This document shows, in pieces, positions 7,752 to 15,013 of a stretch of 25,644 nucleotides of DNA. The notes below the pieces were generated by a model. The model worked only from the letters and a program-made list of their open reading frames with translations, made no database searches and had not been told where the DNA came from. The stretch spans positions 1-25,644 of the forward strand of contig JBNLBS010000028.1 of the NCBI GenBank assembly GCA_050303415.1, written 5' to 3'. This stretch comes from JBNLBS01 sp050303415. Its GTDB lineage: Bacteria > Pseudomonadota > Gammaproteobacteria > Methylococcales > Methylomonadaceae. Numbering within the stretch: position 1 is the stretch's first letter; each line of letters begins with the position of its first letter. Both the position numbers and the translations under genes were made by a program.

Positions 7752-8633
7752 ATGGAGGCACTACAACAAGGCTTGGTGTTATCACATTTAGGCCAAGGAA
7801 TTGCCGTTGAAAGTGGCGGACATACTTATCTTTGTCAGACTCGACGACGACTGGAAACAGTCGCCGTCGGCGACCAGGTTTTATTTAAGCAAAGTAATGC
7901 CGAACAAGGTTGTATAGAAAAGGTTTTACCGCGACGCTCGGTGCTGATCAGGCCATCTAAAAACGGTAAAACCCGGCCTGTGGCGGCCAATATCGATCGG
8001 GTTTTTGTGGTGTTTGCGGTAGAACCTTTTTGCGATTTTTTACTGATCGATCAATATCTGGCTATCTGTGAAAACCGTAATATTGATGCCGCACTGGTGT
8101 TAAACAAAATCGACCTGAATATCTCTGACGAGGTTGAACAGGAGCTATTAAACTATCAGGCTTTGGGGTATCCGTTATTTCGGGTCAGCGCTAATGAAGG
8201 CACCAATCTAAAACAATTAAAACAGGCATTAGACCACCAAATCAGCATTTTTACCGGACAGTCGGGAGTAGGAAAATCTTCGTTAACCAACGCGCTTATT
8301 CCGGATAAGGATTTAAAAACCAATACCGTTTCAGCTACGACCAAACATGGTCGACATACCACAACGGCAGCGACACTCTACCATTTACCCGATGGCGGTG
8401 ATTTAATCGATAGCCCGGGGGTCGCTATATTTGGCCTGGCTGGCATTACTGAATCGCAACTGGGCTATGGTTTTCGAGAGTTTCAACCTTATATAGAGCA
8501 ATGCAAGTTTAACAACTGCCGGCATGTTAAAGATAAAGGTTGTGCTGTTCGCAAAGCAGCAGAGGCCGGTGAAATATCCATGAGTCGATATCAGCGTTTT
8601 CTTAAACTCAGAGAAAAAATGCCGACGGACTAG
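7752..8633 (+). CDS. rsgA: Ribosome small-subunit GTPase RsgA
   Basis: 293 aa, the usual length. It is a circularly permuted GTPase that checks 30S subunit maturation. An N-terminal OB fold covers residues about 1-70. The GTPase motifs occur in permuted order: NKID at 118-121 (G4), GQSGVGKSS at 169-177 (G1), and DSPG at 220-223 (G3). The C-terminal zinc finger is formed by Cys251, Cys256, His258 and Cys264. It sits 6 nt downstream of the M48 protease gene and its Shine-Dalgarno is weak, so expression probably depends on read-through or coupling from the upstream gene. Confidence 0.95.
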   Translation: MEALQQGLVLSHLGQGIAVESGGHTYLCQTRRRLETVAVGDQVLFKQSNAEQGCIEKVLPRRSVLIRPSKNGKTRPVAANIDRVFVVFAVEPFCDFLLIDQYLAICENRNIDAALVLNKIDLNISDEVEQELLNYQALGYPLFRVSANEGTNLKQLKQALDHQISIFTGQSGVGKSSLTNALIPDKDLKTNTVSATTKHGRHTTTAATLYHLPDGGDLIDSPGVAIFGLAGITESQLGYGFREFQPYIEQCKFNNCRHVKDKGCAVRKAAEAGEISMSRYQRFLKLREKMPTD

Positions 8634-8672
8634 GCCTTTATACATCAGCAAATATTGAAATAATATGCATTA

Positions 8673-8697
8673 TAGAGACGCAAACATTGCGTCTCTA
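8673..8697. repeat. Hairpin repeat TAGAGACGCAA/TTGCGTCTCTA
   Basis: A perfect 11-bp stem with a 3-nt loop in the gap between the convergent genes rsgA and hinT. No U tract follows on either strand, so it is not a textbook terminator. It resembles a dispersed intergenic palindrome (GTAGAGACGCAA type) that I recall from several bacterial genomes. Only one copy is present in this window. Confidence 0.6.
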
Positions 8698-8774
8698 CAC
8701 GAGTTACAGAGTTATATCGACAGTTATCGTAACAGCATAAGAAGGTTAGCCTTAGGATAAGAGATTGCTCGAAA

Positions 8775-9113
8775 TCAACCCGGAGGCCAAACCATTTGCC
8801 GCCCGGCCAACAGGTGCAAATGTATATGGTAAACTTCCTGCCCGCCATGGCTATTACAATTAAACACTGTTCTATAGCCATCTTCGGCAACACCTTCCTG
8901 CCCGGCTATTTTGGCAGCAGTTTGCATCATATGCCCGGCTAAATGCGTATCATCCAAATCATTTAGCGTTGCCACATGTTTTTTGGGAATAATTAAAATA
9001 TGAACAGGTGCTTGCGGATTAATATCCCTGAAAGCCAATACATGTTCATCCTCATAAACCGTATCCGGCTTAATATTCCCGGCCACCATTTTACAAAATA
9101 AGCAATCAGTCAT
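8775..9113 (-). CDS. hinT: HIT-family purine nucleoside phosphoramidase
   Basis: HinT-type histidine-triad hydrolase that cleaves nucleoside phosphoramidates and acyl-AMP. The histidine triad is visible as YHIHLHLLAG near the C-terminus. The N-terminus DCLFCKMVAG and the segment AFRDINPQAPVHILIIPKKH are typical of the family. Two adjacent ATG codons precede this sequence. The second (9113) is chosen because GAGG lies 7 nt before it and family members begin M-x-DC; the first (9116) would add one Met. Length is 112 aa, normal. It is the last gene of the ffs-dnaX-ybaB-recR-hinT run, 11-14 nt after recR. The C-terminus (MVWPPG) is the usual HinT ending. Confidence 0.93.
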   Translation of the reverse strand: MTDCLFCKMVAGNIKPDTVYEDEHVLAFRDINPQAPVHILIIPKKHVATLNDLDDTHLAGHMMQTAAKIAGQEGVAEDGYRTVFNCNSHGGQEVYHIHLHLLAGRQMVWPPG

Positions 9114-9127
9114 CATTTCCCCTCGTA

Positions 9128-9724
9128 TTAAATTCCAGTGCGGCCTTTAAAAGCATGAGCCAGGGTCCCACTGTCAATAAATTCCAGTTCACCACCCATG
9201 GGTACCCCATGCGCAATCCGGCTGGCAGTTAAGTGGTATTTTTTCGCCAGATCGGCAATAAAATAAGCCGTTGCTTCACCCTCAACTGTCGAATTGGTCG
9301 CCAGAATAATTTCTTTAATTTCTCCGGCTGCAAAACGTTGTTCCAATAAATCCAGCCCCAGTTCACGGGGCCCAATACCATCCAGAGGCGATAAACGTCC
9401 ATGTAAAACAAAATAAACGCCATTAAATACCGTTGCCTGATCCACTACCCAGACATCGGCAGAACTTTCGACTATACATAACAGGGATGAATCCCGTGAC
9501 TGACTGGCGCAGATTGAACACAAGGTTTCTTCGGTCAAGGTTCGGCATTGACTGCACTGACCTATTTCCTCACTGGCACGTAGCAGTGTATCAGCCAACT
9601 GTCTGGCGCCACTGCGATTACGTTGCAGCAAATGAAACGCCATTCGCTGCGCCGATTTTGGTCCGACACCGGGCAAACAACACAGATCCTGTATTAACTG
9701 CCCTAACAATCCCTTGTTCTGCAT
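9128..9724 (-). CDS. recR: Recombination mediator RecR
   Basis: 198 aa, full length. RecR works with RecO (and RecF) to load RecA at single-stranded gaps. The N-terminal helix-hairpin-helix region contains LPGVGPKSAQRMAFHLL. The four-cysteine zinc finger spans CSQC to CSIC at about 57-72. A Toprim domain follows (CIVESSADVWVVDQ, then LSPLDGIGP, ATNSTVEGEATA). The start codon lies 2 nt after the ybaB stop. The dnaX-ybaB-recR order is strongly conserved in bacteria. Confidence 0.97.
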   Translation of the reverse strand: MQNKGLLGQLIQDLCCLPGVGPKSAQRMAFHLLQRNRSGARQLADTLLRASEEIGQCSQCRTLTEETLCSICASQSRDSSLLCIVESSADVWVVDQATVFNGVYFVLHGRLSPLDGIGPRELGLDLLEQRFAAGEIKEIILATNSTVEGEATAYFIADLAKKYHLTASRIAHGVPMGGELEFIDSGTLAHAFKGRTGI

Positions 9725-9726
9725 CT

Positions 9727-10050
9727 TTAGAATGGCATTTGGAATCCGGGAGGCAAAGGCAAACCGGAAGTCACTTCAGCCATTTTCTCTTTCTTCATCC
9801 GGTTGACTTTATGCACAGCATCATTAATTGCCGCCGCAACCAAATCTTCCAGCATATCTTTATCATCACCGACCAAACTAGGATCAATTGTAACTTTTCT
9901 GACTTCTCTTTTACCGGTCATCAGTATAGAAACCAGGCCGCCGCCGGATTCACCGGTAATTTCCATATTTGCCAGCTCTTCCTGTGCCTTTTTAATGTCA
10001 TCCTGCATCTTTTGGGCTTGTTGCATTATATTGCCCAATGGATTTTTCAT
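9727..10050 (-). CDS. ybaB: YbaB/EbfC nucleoid-associated protein
   Basis: 107 aa small dimeric DNA-binding protein. It shows the typical MQKAQ-type start (here IMQQAQKMQDDIKKAQEELANMEITGESGGG), the central strand VSILMTGKREVRKVTIDPSLV, and the C-terminal helix that ends with a glycine/proline-rich LPLPPGFQMPF tail. Shine-Dalgarno GGAGAA lies 6 nt before the ATG. It sits between dnaX (17-nt gap) and recR (2-nt gap). Confidence 0.96.
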   Translation of the reverse strand: MKNPLGNIMQQAQKMQDDIKKAQEELANMEITGESGGGLVSILMTGKREVRKVTIDPSLVGDDKDMLEDLVAAAINDAVHKVNRMKKEKMAEVTSGLPLPPGFQMPF

Positions 10051-10067
10051 AGTATTCTCCGCTTATT

Positions 10068-11687
10068 TCAATCGACAGGCTCTATCGTACCAGGCAAGAT
10101 GCGCGCACCAAACTGGTCTTTTAGAGCCTGAATATTTTCATCTGAATTAATGGCATCCACTGCCGCCTGCTGCCTGTCTTCCCGTACTTTTGTAATTTTT
10201 ACCGCCGGGGTATCGAGCACAGCCTGTTCGGTTTTAATGGTCAATCTTATCGATGTACCGGTATATTTTTGCAATGCCAGTTTAAGTTTTTCTTCCGTTT
10301 TGGGGCTGCTTAACTGCTTATGCTGAGGATCAAGCAGTAACACGCATTCATTTTGATCCAAAGAATGTAACACACAGTTATTAGCCAGCTCGCGCGTAAT
10401 GCCACCTATGCGCATTGCCTGTACCATACTACCCCACTCGTCTGTTGCGGCAACCGGTTTAGACTCGGCTATCGCGGGAACCGGTTGGCTTTGTTCCGAT
10501 TCCAGCTCCGTCGATGCAACTTTTGATACCTTTGTAACCGGCACTGGAGCGGTTTTTTCCGCCACTGCTTGCGGTTTTGGTTTTGCTGATACCGGCGATT
10601 GATAAGCGGCGGGCTTAAAACTCAGCATTCGCAACATAATCATCTCGAAACCGCTACGCGGGTCAGGCGCCAAATCAAGGTCGCGCTGTCCCATTAAGGC
10701 AATCTGATAATAAAGCTGCACATCCTCGGCAGGCATCAATCCCGCCAGGGCCTTGATCAATTCCTGATCCAGATCATCCGTTAAACTATCCGGCACCGTT
10801 TGATACAAGGCCAACCGATGTAAAGCCTGCATCATTTGCAGCAAAACATTGCTAAAATCTGTGGTGAACTGGCCCAGTTCATCAATTATGGCTAAAATTG
10901 CAGCCGCATCAGCATTTGCCAGAGCCATTAACAAATCATCAACCGGCTGCTGTGCTACCGTACCCAACATAGACTGTACGGCATCCAGATTTACTTCACC
11001 ATTGCCAAAAACAATGGCCTGATCCAGCAGACTTAAACCGTCTCGCATACTGCCATCCGCAGCACGCGCCAATTGCTTTAAAGCAGCCTCAGCTGACGGT
11101 ATCTTCTCTTCGGACAGAATAAACTGCATCTGCTGAGAAATCTGACTTGGTGTTAAACGTTTCAGATTAAATTGCAGGCAACGCGATAAAACGGTAACCG
11201 GAATTTTTTGCGGATCGGTGGTTGCCAATAGAAATTTTACATGTGGCGGCGGCTCTTCCAGTGTTTTTAACAGGGCATTAAAACTATGACCGGAAAGCAT
11301 ATGTACTTCGTCAATCAGATAGACCTTATAGCGACCCCGGTTAGGTGCATACTGAGCGTTATCCAATAAATCCCGCGTATCTTCCACTTTGGTGCGTGAG
11401 GCGGCATCCACTTCAATTAAATCCAGAAAACGACCGGCATCCAGATCCTGGCAAATGTCGCATTGTCCACAAGGATTAAAGTCATTCAGATTTTCACAAT
11501 TGATAGCTTTAGCAAGTATTCGGGCTATCGTGGTTTTACCTACACCGCGAGTACCGGTAAATAAATAGGCATGATGCATTCGATCATATTGCAAAGCGTT
11601 AACCAACGATTTAACAACATGTTCTTGTCCGACGATTTCTTTGAAGTTATGGGGACGCCATTTTCTGGCGAGAACCTGATAGGCCAT
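10068..11687 (-). CDS. dnaX: DNA polymerase III subunits gamma/tau
   Basis: AAA+ clamp-loader ATPase, 539 aa from the ATG at 11687 (MAYQVLARKWRP, the canonical N-terminus). A reading frame open upstream to 11753 would run into the 4.5S RNA gene and is not used. Walker A is GTRGVGKTT at about 45-53. Zinc cysteines are 64, 73, 76 and 79, and Walker B is LIDEVHML. The SRC motif occurs in VTVLSRCLQF. Residues about 370-430 are a Pro/Ala/Lys/Glu-rich linker before a C-terminal domain that would contact the polymerase. The length lies between E. coli gamma (431) and tau (643). I see no A-AAA-AAG slippery heptamer in frame, so production of a short gamma form by frameshifting is not supported here. 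Confidence 0.95.
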   Translation of the reverse strand: MAYQVLARKWRPHNFKEIVGQEHVVKSLVNALQYDRMHHAYLFTGTRGVGKTTIARILAKAINCENLNDFNPCGQCDICQDLDAGRFLDLIEVDAASRTKVEDTRDLLDNAQYAPNRGRYKVYLIDEVHMLSGHSFNALLKTLEEPPPHVKFLLATTDPQKIPVTVLSRCLQFNLKRLTPSQISQQMQFILSEEKIPSAEAALKQLARAADGSMRDGLSLLDQAIVFGNGEVNLDAVQSMLGTVAQQPVDDLLMALANADAAAILAIIDELGQFTTDFSNVLLQMMQALHRLALYQTVPDSLTDDLDQELIKALAGLMPAEDVQLYYQIALMGQRDLDLAPDPRSGFEMIMLRMLSFKPAAYQSPVSAKPKPQAVAEKTAPVPVTKVSKVASTELESEQSQPVPAIAESKPVAATDEWGSMVQAMRIGGITRELANNCVLHSLDQNECVLLLDPQHKQLSSPKTEEKLKLALQKYTGTSIRLTIKTEQAVLDTPAVKITKVREDRQQAAVDAINSDENIQALKDQFGARILPGTIEPVD

Positions 11688-11728
11688 GGCAGACTCATTA
11701 AAAAATAGGTTGCCTGAGTGGGCGGCTG

Positions 11729-11828
11729 TTGTGCCAGCCGCATCCCGGCACACGAATCTGCTGCTACCGTTGCTTCCTTCCGGACCTGGCGGGGTTTACA
11801 GCGTATCGTTGCGAGAGGACCGACACAA
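11729..11828 (-). ncRNA. ffs: 4.5S RNA of the signal recognition particle (small bacterial SRP RNA)
   Basis: The minus strand carries the SRP RNA core: CCAGGTCCGGAAGGAAGCA, which contains the conserved GGAA tetraloop, and GTGTGCCGGGATG on the 3' arm. The ends TTGTGTCGGTC and GGCTGGCACAA pair over 11 bp, with some G-U pairs, which sets the boundaries at about 100 nt. The RNA binds Ffh and targets nascent membrane proteins. It lies 41 nt upstream of dnaX on the same strand, a common gammaproteobacterial location. A T run at 11699-11704 just before dnaX may be part of its terminator. Confidence 0.94.
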
Positions 11829-12006
11829 CATCCATAATGTTCATTCAGCCACATTGGCTAAAGAGCGGGTATTATCACTGATTTAAGCCGGCAAGACAAG
11901 ATAAAATCTGATTTTATTTTTATAAAGCACAGTAATCAAGCCGCGTAAAGCGCGACTAAATACAAAATATCAGGCACTTACTTCAGTCGGGTCATTTAAT
12001 GTGCAC

Positions 12007-12594
12007 TCACTTAAACAGTTCATCCAAAGTTAATTCATAACTGGAAGCAAAGGTATCCAGAAAATACCTGACTTCAGGCTGGTCAGACAATAAGTCCAAC
12101 CTCGCCTCCAGGTCTTTTTCGGCAATGGAAAATTCCTGATTACCCGCTGCCACCTCCATTTTACATTTTAAGTAGGCTGAAATCGTATCCGCCGCTTTAA
12201 TTACAGCTTTATGGTCTTTTGGAAGCTCATCTTCGATCATAGAAGACCTATAATCATCCTTAAGCCCTTCCGGCAACAAATTTAGCAACTCATGCTCAGC
12301 GCGTTTTTCGATTGATTTATACGCCTGGGTTATTTCGGGCGAATGATATTTGATCGGTGACGGCATATCTCCTGTTATCACCTCACTGCAATCGTGATAT
12401 AAAGCCGCAACCACGATGGCATTGACATCCAAATGACCCTCAAAATATCGGTTTTTTATCAAGGCCAGGGCATGAGAAATAACCGAAACCTCCCAGCTGT
12501 GCTCCATCACATTTTCGGCAACGGCATTGCGTTTCAGTCCCCAGCGTTGCAGCCAACGGATTTTACTGATGTAGGCGAAAAAGTGACTTTTCAT
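12007..12594 (-). CDS. yfbR: 5'-deoxynucleotidase YfbR (HD domain)
   Basis: 195 aa HD-superfamily phosphohydrolase that dephosphorylates deoxyribonucleoside 5'-monophosphates. The N-terminus SHFFAYISKIRWLQRWGLKR is diagnostic of YfbR. Metal and catalytic residues are His32 (MEHSW), His67-Asp68 (LYHDCSE), Glu71 and Asp136 (KAADTISAY), matching the E. coli enzyme with a one-residue offset. It stands alone between ffs-dnaX and the toxin-antitoxin pair. The 245-nt gap on its upstream side contains a TGCTTAT/ATAAGCA inverted repeat at 12621-12644 and nothing else I can name. Confidence 0.93.
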   Translation of the reverse strand: MKSHFFAYISKIRWLQRWGLKRNAVAENVMEHSWEVSVISHALALIKNRYFEGHLDVNAIVVAALYHDCSEVITGDMPSPIKYHSPEITQAYKSIEKRAEHELLNLLPEGLKDDYRSSMIEDELPKDHKAVIKAADTISAYLKCKMEVAAGNQEFSIAEKDLEARLDLLSDQPEVRYFLDTFASSYELTLDELFK

Positions 12595-12839
12595 ATTTTT
12601 TATCCCAAAACAAACAGCAATGCTTATATATTAAAAAATAAGCACGAAAAACTTTGACAACCAAAATAAATTGATCACGGTACATGAAACATTGAAGTCT
12701 TAACAGTCCCGTATTACGCACGCTCGACACATGCAGGCATTACTATCAACACCGACATCTTGACTCATAATATTCCGAATTGAATCTACGATATTGGAAA
12801 TCGACAGGCACTTCCTCGTTTTTTACCAGTAAATTAAAG

Positions 12840-13586
12840 TTACGCCGGCATGGGTAGTTTAGCGTTAATTAAAAACGTTTCTAGTTTAAAGTTTGTGATT
12901 GAATTGGAACCCAGCTGCTTAAATAACACTTCATTGGCTGCCGTTTCACATAACCATTGAGACATATTTTTAGGCTGTTTGTGTTTAAATGCACGCGCGG
13001 TAAACAAACCGACGCAAATTCCTTTTTTCGGATCACGAGCCGATTGGTATTGAAAAACTTCAACTCCGGATGCTCTCATGGCAGAACCTAATTGTTGCGC
13101 CTGTGTATACCAAGTCGGGCTGGATATTTCATGAAGATAATTATTAAAAGGCGCTTGATGCAACTTAACGCCATACCGGGATTGATAATCGACAGAAAAC
13201 AGCGAATGTTCCGACCTTATTTGCTTTTTAATAGGCGTTCCAGCCATTGAATTCCAAAACACAAAACGATAAAAAGCTGATTCGGCCAAAGTCACATCAA
13301 CACCAGAACCGCCATAAAAAATACTTGGTTCATGGACACCACCAAAACGTGATCCCCATTTTAGCGGTGGATAACGAAAAGGCGTGGACAGCAAGTAGTG
13401 ATAAGCCGTTAAATCTTCCTTATTGACGGGTTTAGCATCTTCCAACATTTGTTCAAGCAAGGCCTGTTCCTCAAGCGTATCAACATAGCCCAAAGTAGCA
13501 ACCTGTTCCTGGCTTTCAACCAAACGATAAAGTGATCCGCTTAAGTGCCTAACCTGCTCCGCTCCATTGCATGTCTCCCATAGCAT
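12840..13586 (-). CDS. RES-domain toxin
   Basis: 248 aa. The RES fold is named for conserved Arg, Glu and Ser. Here they are probably Arg80 in KWGSRFGG, Glu102 in LAESAFYR, and Ser182 in YQSARDP. The FYGG strand and the context before Glu102 also fit. RES toxins characterised so far deplete cellular NAD+ and stop growth. The ATG overlaps the antitoxin stop codon by one base (TAATG), so translation is coupled. The antitoxin gene comes first, as is usual for Xre/RES systems. All three key residues are present and the frame is intact, so it is probably active. At 248 aa it is near the upper end of the family, with about 65 extra N-terminal residues before the RES core. Confidence 0.88.
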   Translation of the reverse strand: MLWETCNGAEQVRHLSGSLYRLVESQEQVATLGYVDTLEEQALLEQMLEDAKPVNKEDLTAYHYLLSTPFRYPPLKWGSRFGGVHEPSIFYGGSGVDVTLAESAFYRFVFWNSMAGTPIKKQIRSEHSLFSVDYQSRYGVKLHQAPFNNYLHEISSPTWYTQAQQLGSAMRASGVEVFQYQSARDPKKGICVGLFTARAFKHKQPKNMSQWLCETAANEVLFKQLGSNSITNFKLETFLINAKLPMPA

Positions 13587-13957
13587 TAAACTTTTCCCCG
13601 AATGGCATCAACAAACTGCAAAACCGTCATCAAACCTTGAATACTTTGTATTTGTTTGGCAGGAATATCGCCGGTAACATTGTTATGCGTACGCATAAAA
13701 TGTTTAATCCACTCCAAATCCCCCCCCGTTAATGCAAACAAAGCCCTGGCGATGCGCACCACCAGGAGAGCAATTTCCCCTTGTTTAGATAAAGGATCAA
13801 GTGATTGATTTTGTTTTAGCCGACTTATAGCCGTTCGGTGCACACCTAATACGGCAGCCAACTCCACCTGTTTCAAGCCCAGCTGCTCGGAAGCGTTCAA
13901 TATCGCTTTAGCCAGGACCGATTCTTGTGTAGGACGAGTGCGCTCTAATGCAGACAT
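13586..13957 (-). CDS. Xre/MbcA/ParS-type antitoxin
   Basis: 123 aa. Residues about 10-65 form a helix-turn-helix (LGLKQVELAAVLGVHRTAISRLKQNQ). The C-terminal half (IALLVVRIARALFALTGGDLEWIKHFMRTHN) is the toxin-binding domain found in Xre antitoxins of RES systems. It should neutralise the downstream RES toxin and repress its own promoter. I place the start at ATG 13957. A longer frame beginning with TTG at 13999 would translate through the promoter -10 hexamer, so it could not be on the mRNA. No Shine-Dalgarno precedes ATG 13957; the short AT-rich leader contains three ATATT-type repeats. Confidence 0.87.
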   Translation of the reverse strand: MSALERTRPTQESVLAKAILNASEQLGLKQVELAAVLGVHRTAISRLKQNQSLDPLSKQGEIALLVVRIARALFALTGGDLEWIKHFMRTHNNVTGDIPAKQIQSIQGLMTVLQFVDAIRGKV

Positions 13958-13976
13958 AATATAATATAATATGTTG

Positions 13977-14016
13977 TATATGCACATATAATAGTACAAA
14001 TGTGCATATATAACAA
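13977..14016 (-). promoter_or_regulatory. Promoter and palindromic operator of the toxin-antitoxin operon
   Basis: On the minus strand TTGTTA (14011-14016) and TATTAT (13988-13993) form a -35/-10 pair with a 17-bp spacer. A perfect 11-bp inverted repeat, TATATGCACAT / ATGTGCATATA (13977-13987 and 14000-14010), flanks the -10 exactly. One arm fills the spacer and the other covers the expected transcription start. This geometry suits autorepression by the antitoxin. The promoter assignment is by consensus; the repeat is directly visible. Confidence 0.75.
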
Positions 14017-14135
14017 TTAAACACTATCATCAGGCTGCTATAGATGAAAGTTGTATGGCCAATCTGGCGATATCGGCAAGACATATAATCGGCCGTATCA
14101 TGCTTATTGCTTGATGAAAATTCCATAGCTCAGTG

Positions 14136-14156
14136 TTACCACGCTCCGCGTGGTAA
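14136..14156. repeat. REP-like hairpin TTACCACG/CGTGGTAA
   Basis: An 8-bp perfect stem with loop CTCCG. It belongs to the same style of palindrome as the interrupted one at 14204-14372 (core CCCACG/CGTGGG with a 5-nt loop), which lies in the opposite orientation 50 nt away, as in paired REP units. Confidence 0.7.
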
Positions 14157-14203
14157 ATATTCAAGCGTCGTTTTCTTCAAGACTCAAGAGCATCTAGGTG
14201 CGC

Positions 14204-14372
14204 ATCCCCACGCAGAATGTCACTGTCATTAAGTTAAGCTCTTTAACTAATAGTTGTAGATGCGAATTCATTCGCACATGCTTGTGCTTCAATACCTCGT
14301 GCGAATGAATTCGCACCTACAACCTGTTTATTTTTTCCTTAACTTAATGACAGTGACGCAGAACGTGGGAAC
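14204..14372. repeat. Second REP-like hairpin, split by an inserted element
   Basis: The left part ends ...CATCCCCACGCAGAA (to 14217) and the right part resumes GCAGAACGTGGGAACG (from 14358). Joining them at the duplicated GCAGAA restores CCCACG-CAGAA-CGTGGG, a perfect 6-bp stem with a 5-nt loop. The insert between them is described separately. Confidence 0.75.
14218..14357. mobile_element. MITE-like element with 20-bp perfect terminal inverted repeats
   Basis: The ends are GTCACTGTCATTAAGTTAAG (14219-14238) and its exact reverse complement (14338-14357). GCAGAA occurs on both flanks, extendable to ACGCAGAA, which looks like a 6-8 bp target duplication. The interior (14253-14323) is a second large palindrome: two 25-nt arms with one mismatch around a 21-nt loop. 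Each arm contains GCGAATTCATTCGC. There is no room for a transposase, so it would have to be moved in trans. An 11-base match to the end, CTGTCATTAAG, recurs at 14403-14413. Confidence 0.72.
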
Positions 14373-14662
14373 GATTAAAAACATCATGTAATTTTTTAAT
14401 CCCTGTCATTAAGCGGCAAACTGTGAAATTAGGTTTATTTACAGTGCCTATCATACATGACGATAAAAGCGCAGACTCCCCGGGAGCAATGATTGAATTG
14501 TGGCTGGTCCTGACTATTCTAGACACCCTACAACCATTTCAGTTACTAACACTAAATGGATATGATTATCCTTAAAATGTAGGCAAAAGAGGATGAATAA
14601 CATACTATGGCACATCCCAAATCATCCTGATTCTGGGTATAAATTTAACTAAAGGAAATAAC
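14364..14662. other. Gap before the cupin gene
   Basis: About 300 bases without a convincing gene. It contains a partial copy of the element end (CTGTCATTAAG at 14403-14413). A short minus-strand frame at 14344-14526 begins in repeat sequence and has no family resemblance, so I do not call it. AAAGGAA just before 14663 is the Shine-Dalgarno of the cupin gene. Confidence 0.5.
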
Positions 14663-15013
14663 ATGAAAGAAATTACAGTTGATAGCAGCCCAAGCGAAGC
14701 ACTTTTAAAGGAAATGGGGGTTGCTTACTGGCCGACTTGGGAAAAAGAAGTATCTGTATTCCCATGGGAGTTCGTTACCACGGAAACAGCTCTTATATTA
14801 GAAGGTGAATGTGAAATGACACCTTCAGATGGCGGCCCTTCAACTACTTTTAAAGCCGGTGACTTAGTGGTATTTCCAAATGGTTACAAAGGGACTTGGG
14901 AAGTGAAAAAAGCACTTAAAAAGCGTTTTAAACACAGCAACGGCAACTTTGTAAAATGTATTTTTAACCGTTTTAAAATATGGTCAAATTTCATTAAATC
15001 ATTCACTAAGTGA
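14663..15013 (+). CDS. Small cupin-domain protein (DUF861 / EutQ-like) with atypical C-terminus
   Basis: 116 aa. Residues 1-90 follow the small cupin family closely: WPTWEKEVSVFPWEF, the strand ETALILEGECEMTPSDGG, and AGDLVVFPNGYKGTWEVKKALKKRF. These are single beta-barrel proteins, often with unknown substrates; some relatives act in ureidoglycine or ethanolamine metabolism. Relatives I know stop soon after the W-E-V strand at about 90-95 residues. Here a basic, low-complexity tail of about 25 residues follows (FVKCIFNRFKIWSNFIKSFTK), perhaps from loss of the original stop or an indel. Shine-Dalgarno AAAGGAA precedes the ATG. It stands alone beside repeat-rich DNA. Confidence 0.8.
   Translation: MKEITVDSSPSEALLKEMGVAYWPTWEKEVSVFPWEFVTTETALILEGECEMTPSDGGPSTTFKAGDLVVFPNGYKGTWEVKKALKKRFKHSNGNFVKCIFNRFKIWSNFIKSFTK

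Noticed and set aside
10550..10560. A6 run in dnaX as a programmed -1 frameshift site
   Set aside because: The codons read GAA AAA ACC, so the run does not form an X-XXY-YYZ heptamer in frame, and the -1 frame continues for tens of codons rather than stopping at once.
11688..11753. Longer dnaX start
   Set aside because: It runs into the 4.5S RNA gene, and the canonical DnaX N-terminus begins at the ATG at 11687.
13958..13999. N-terminal extension of the antitoxin starting at TTG 13999
   Set aside because: The frame covers the operator and the -10 hexamer, so it would not be transcribed, and its Tyr/Ile-rich residues are just a translation of AT-rich DNA.
14136..14376. CRISPR array
   Set aside because: The repeats are inverted palindromes, not evenly spaced direct repeats with unique spacers.
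14344..14526. 60-codon minus-strand frame after the MITE-like element
   Set aside because: It overlaps the element end, has no Shine-Dalgarno, and shows no domain-like features. I could not show that it is a transposase remnant.
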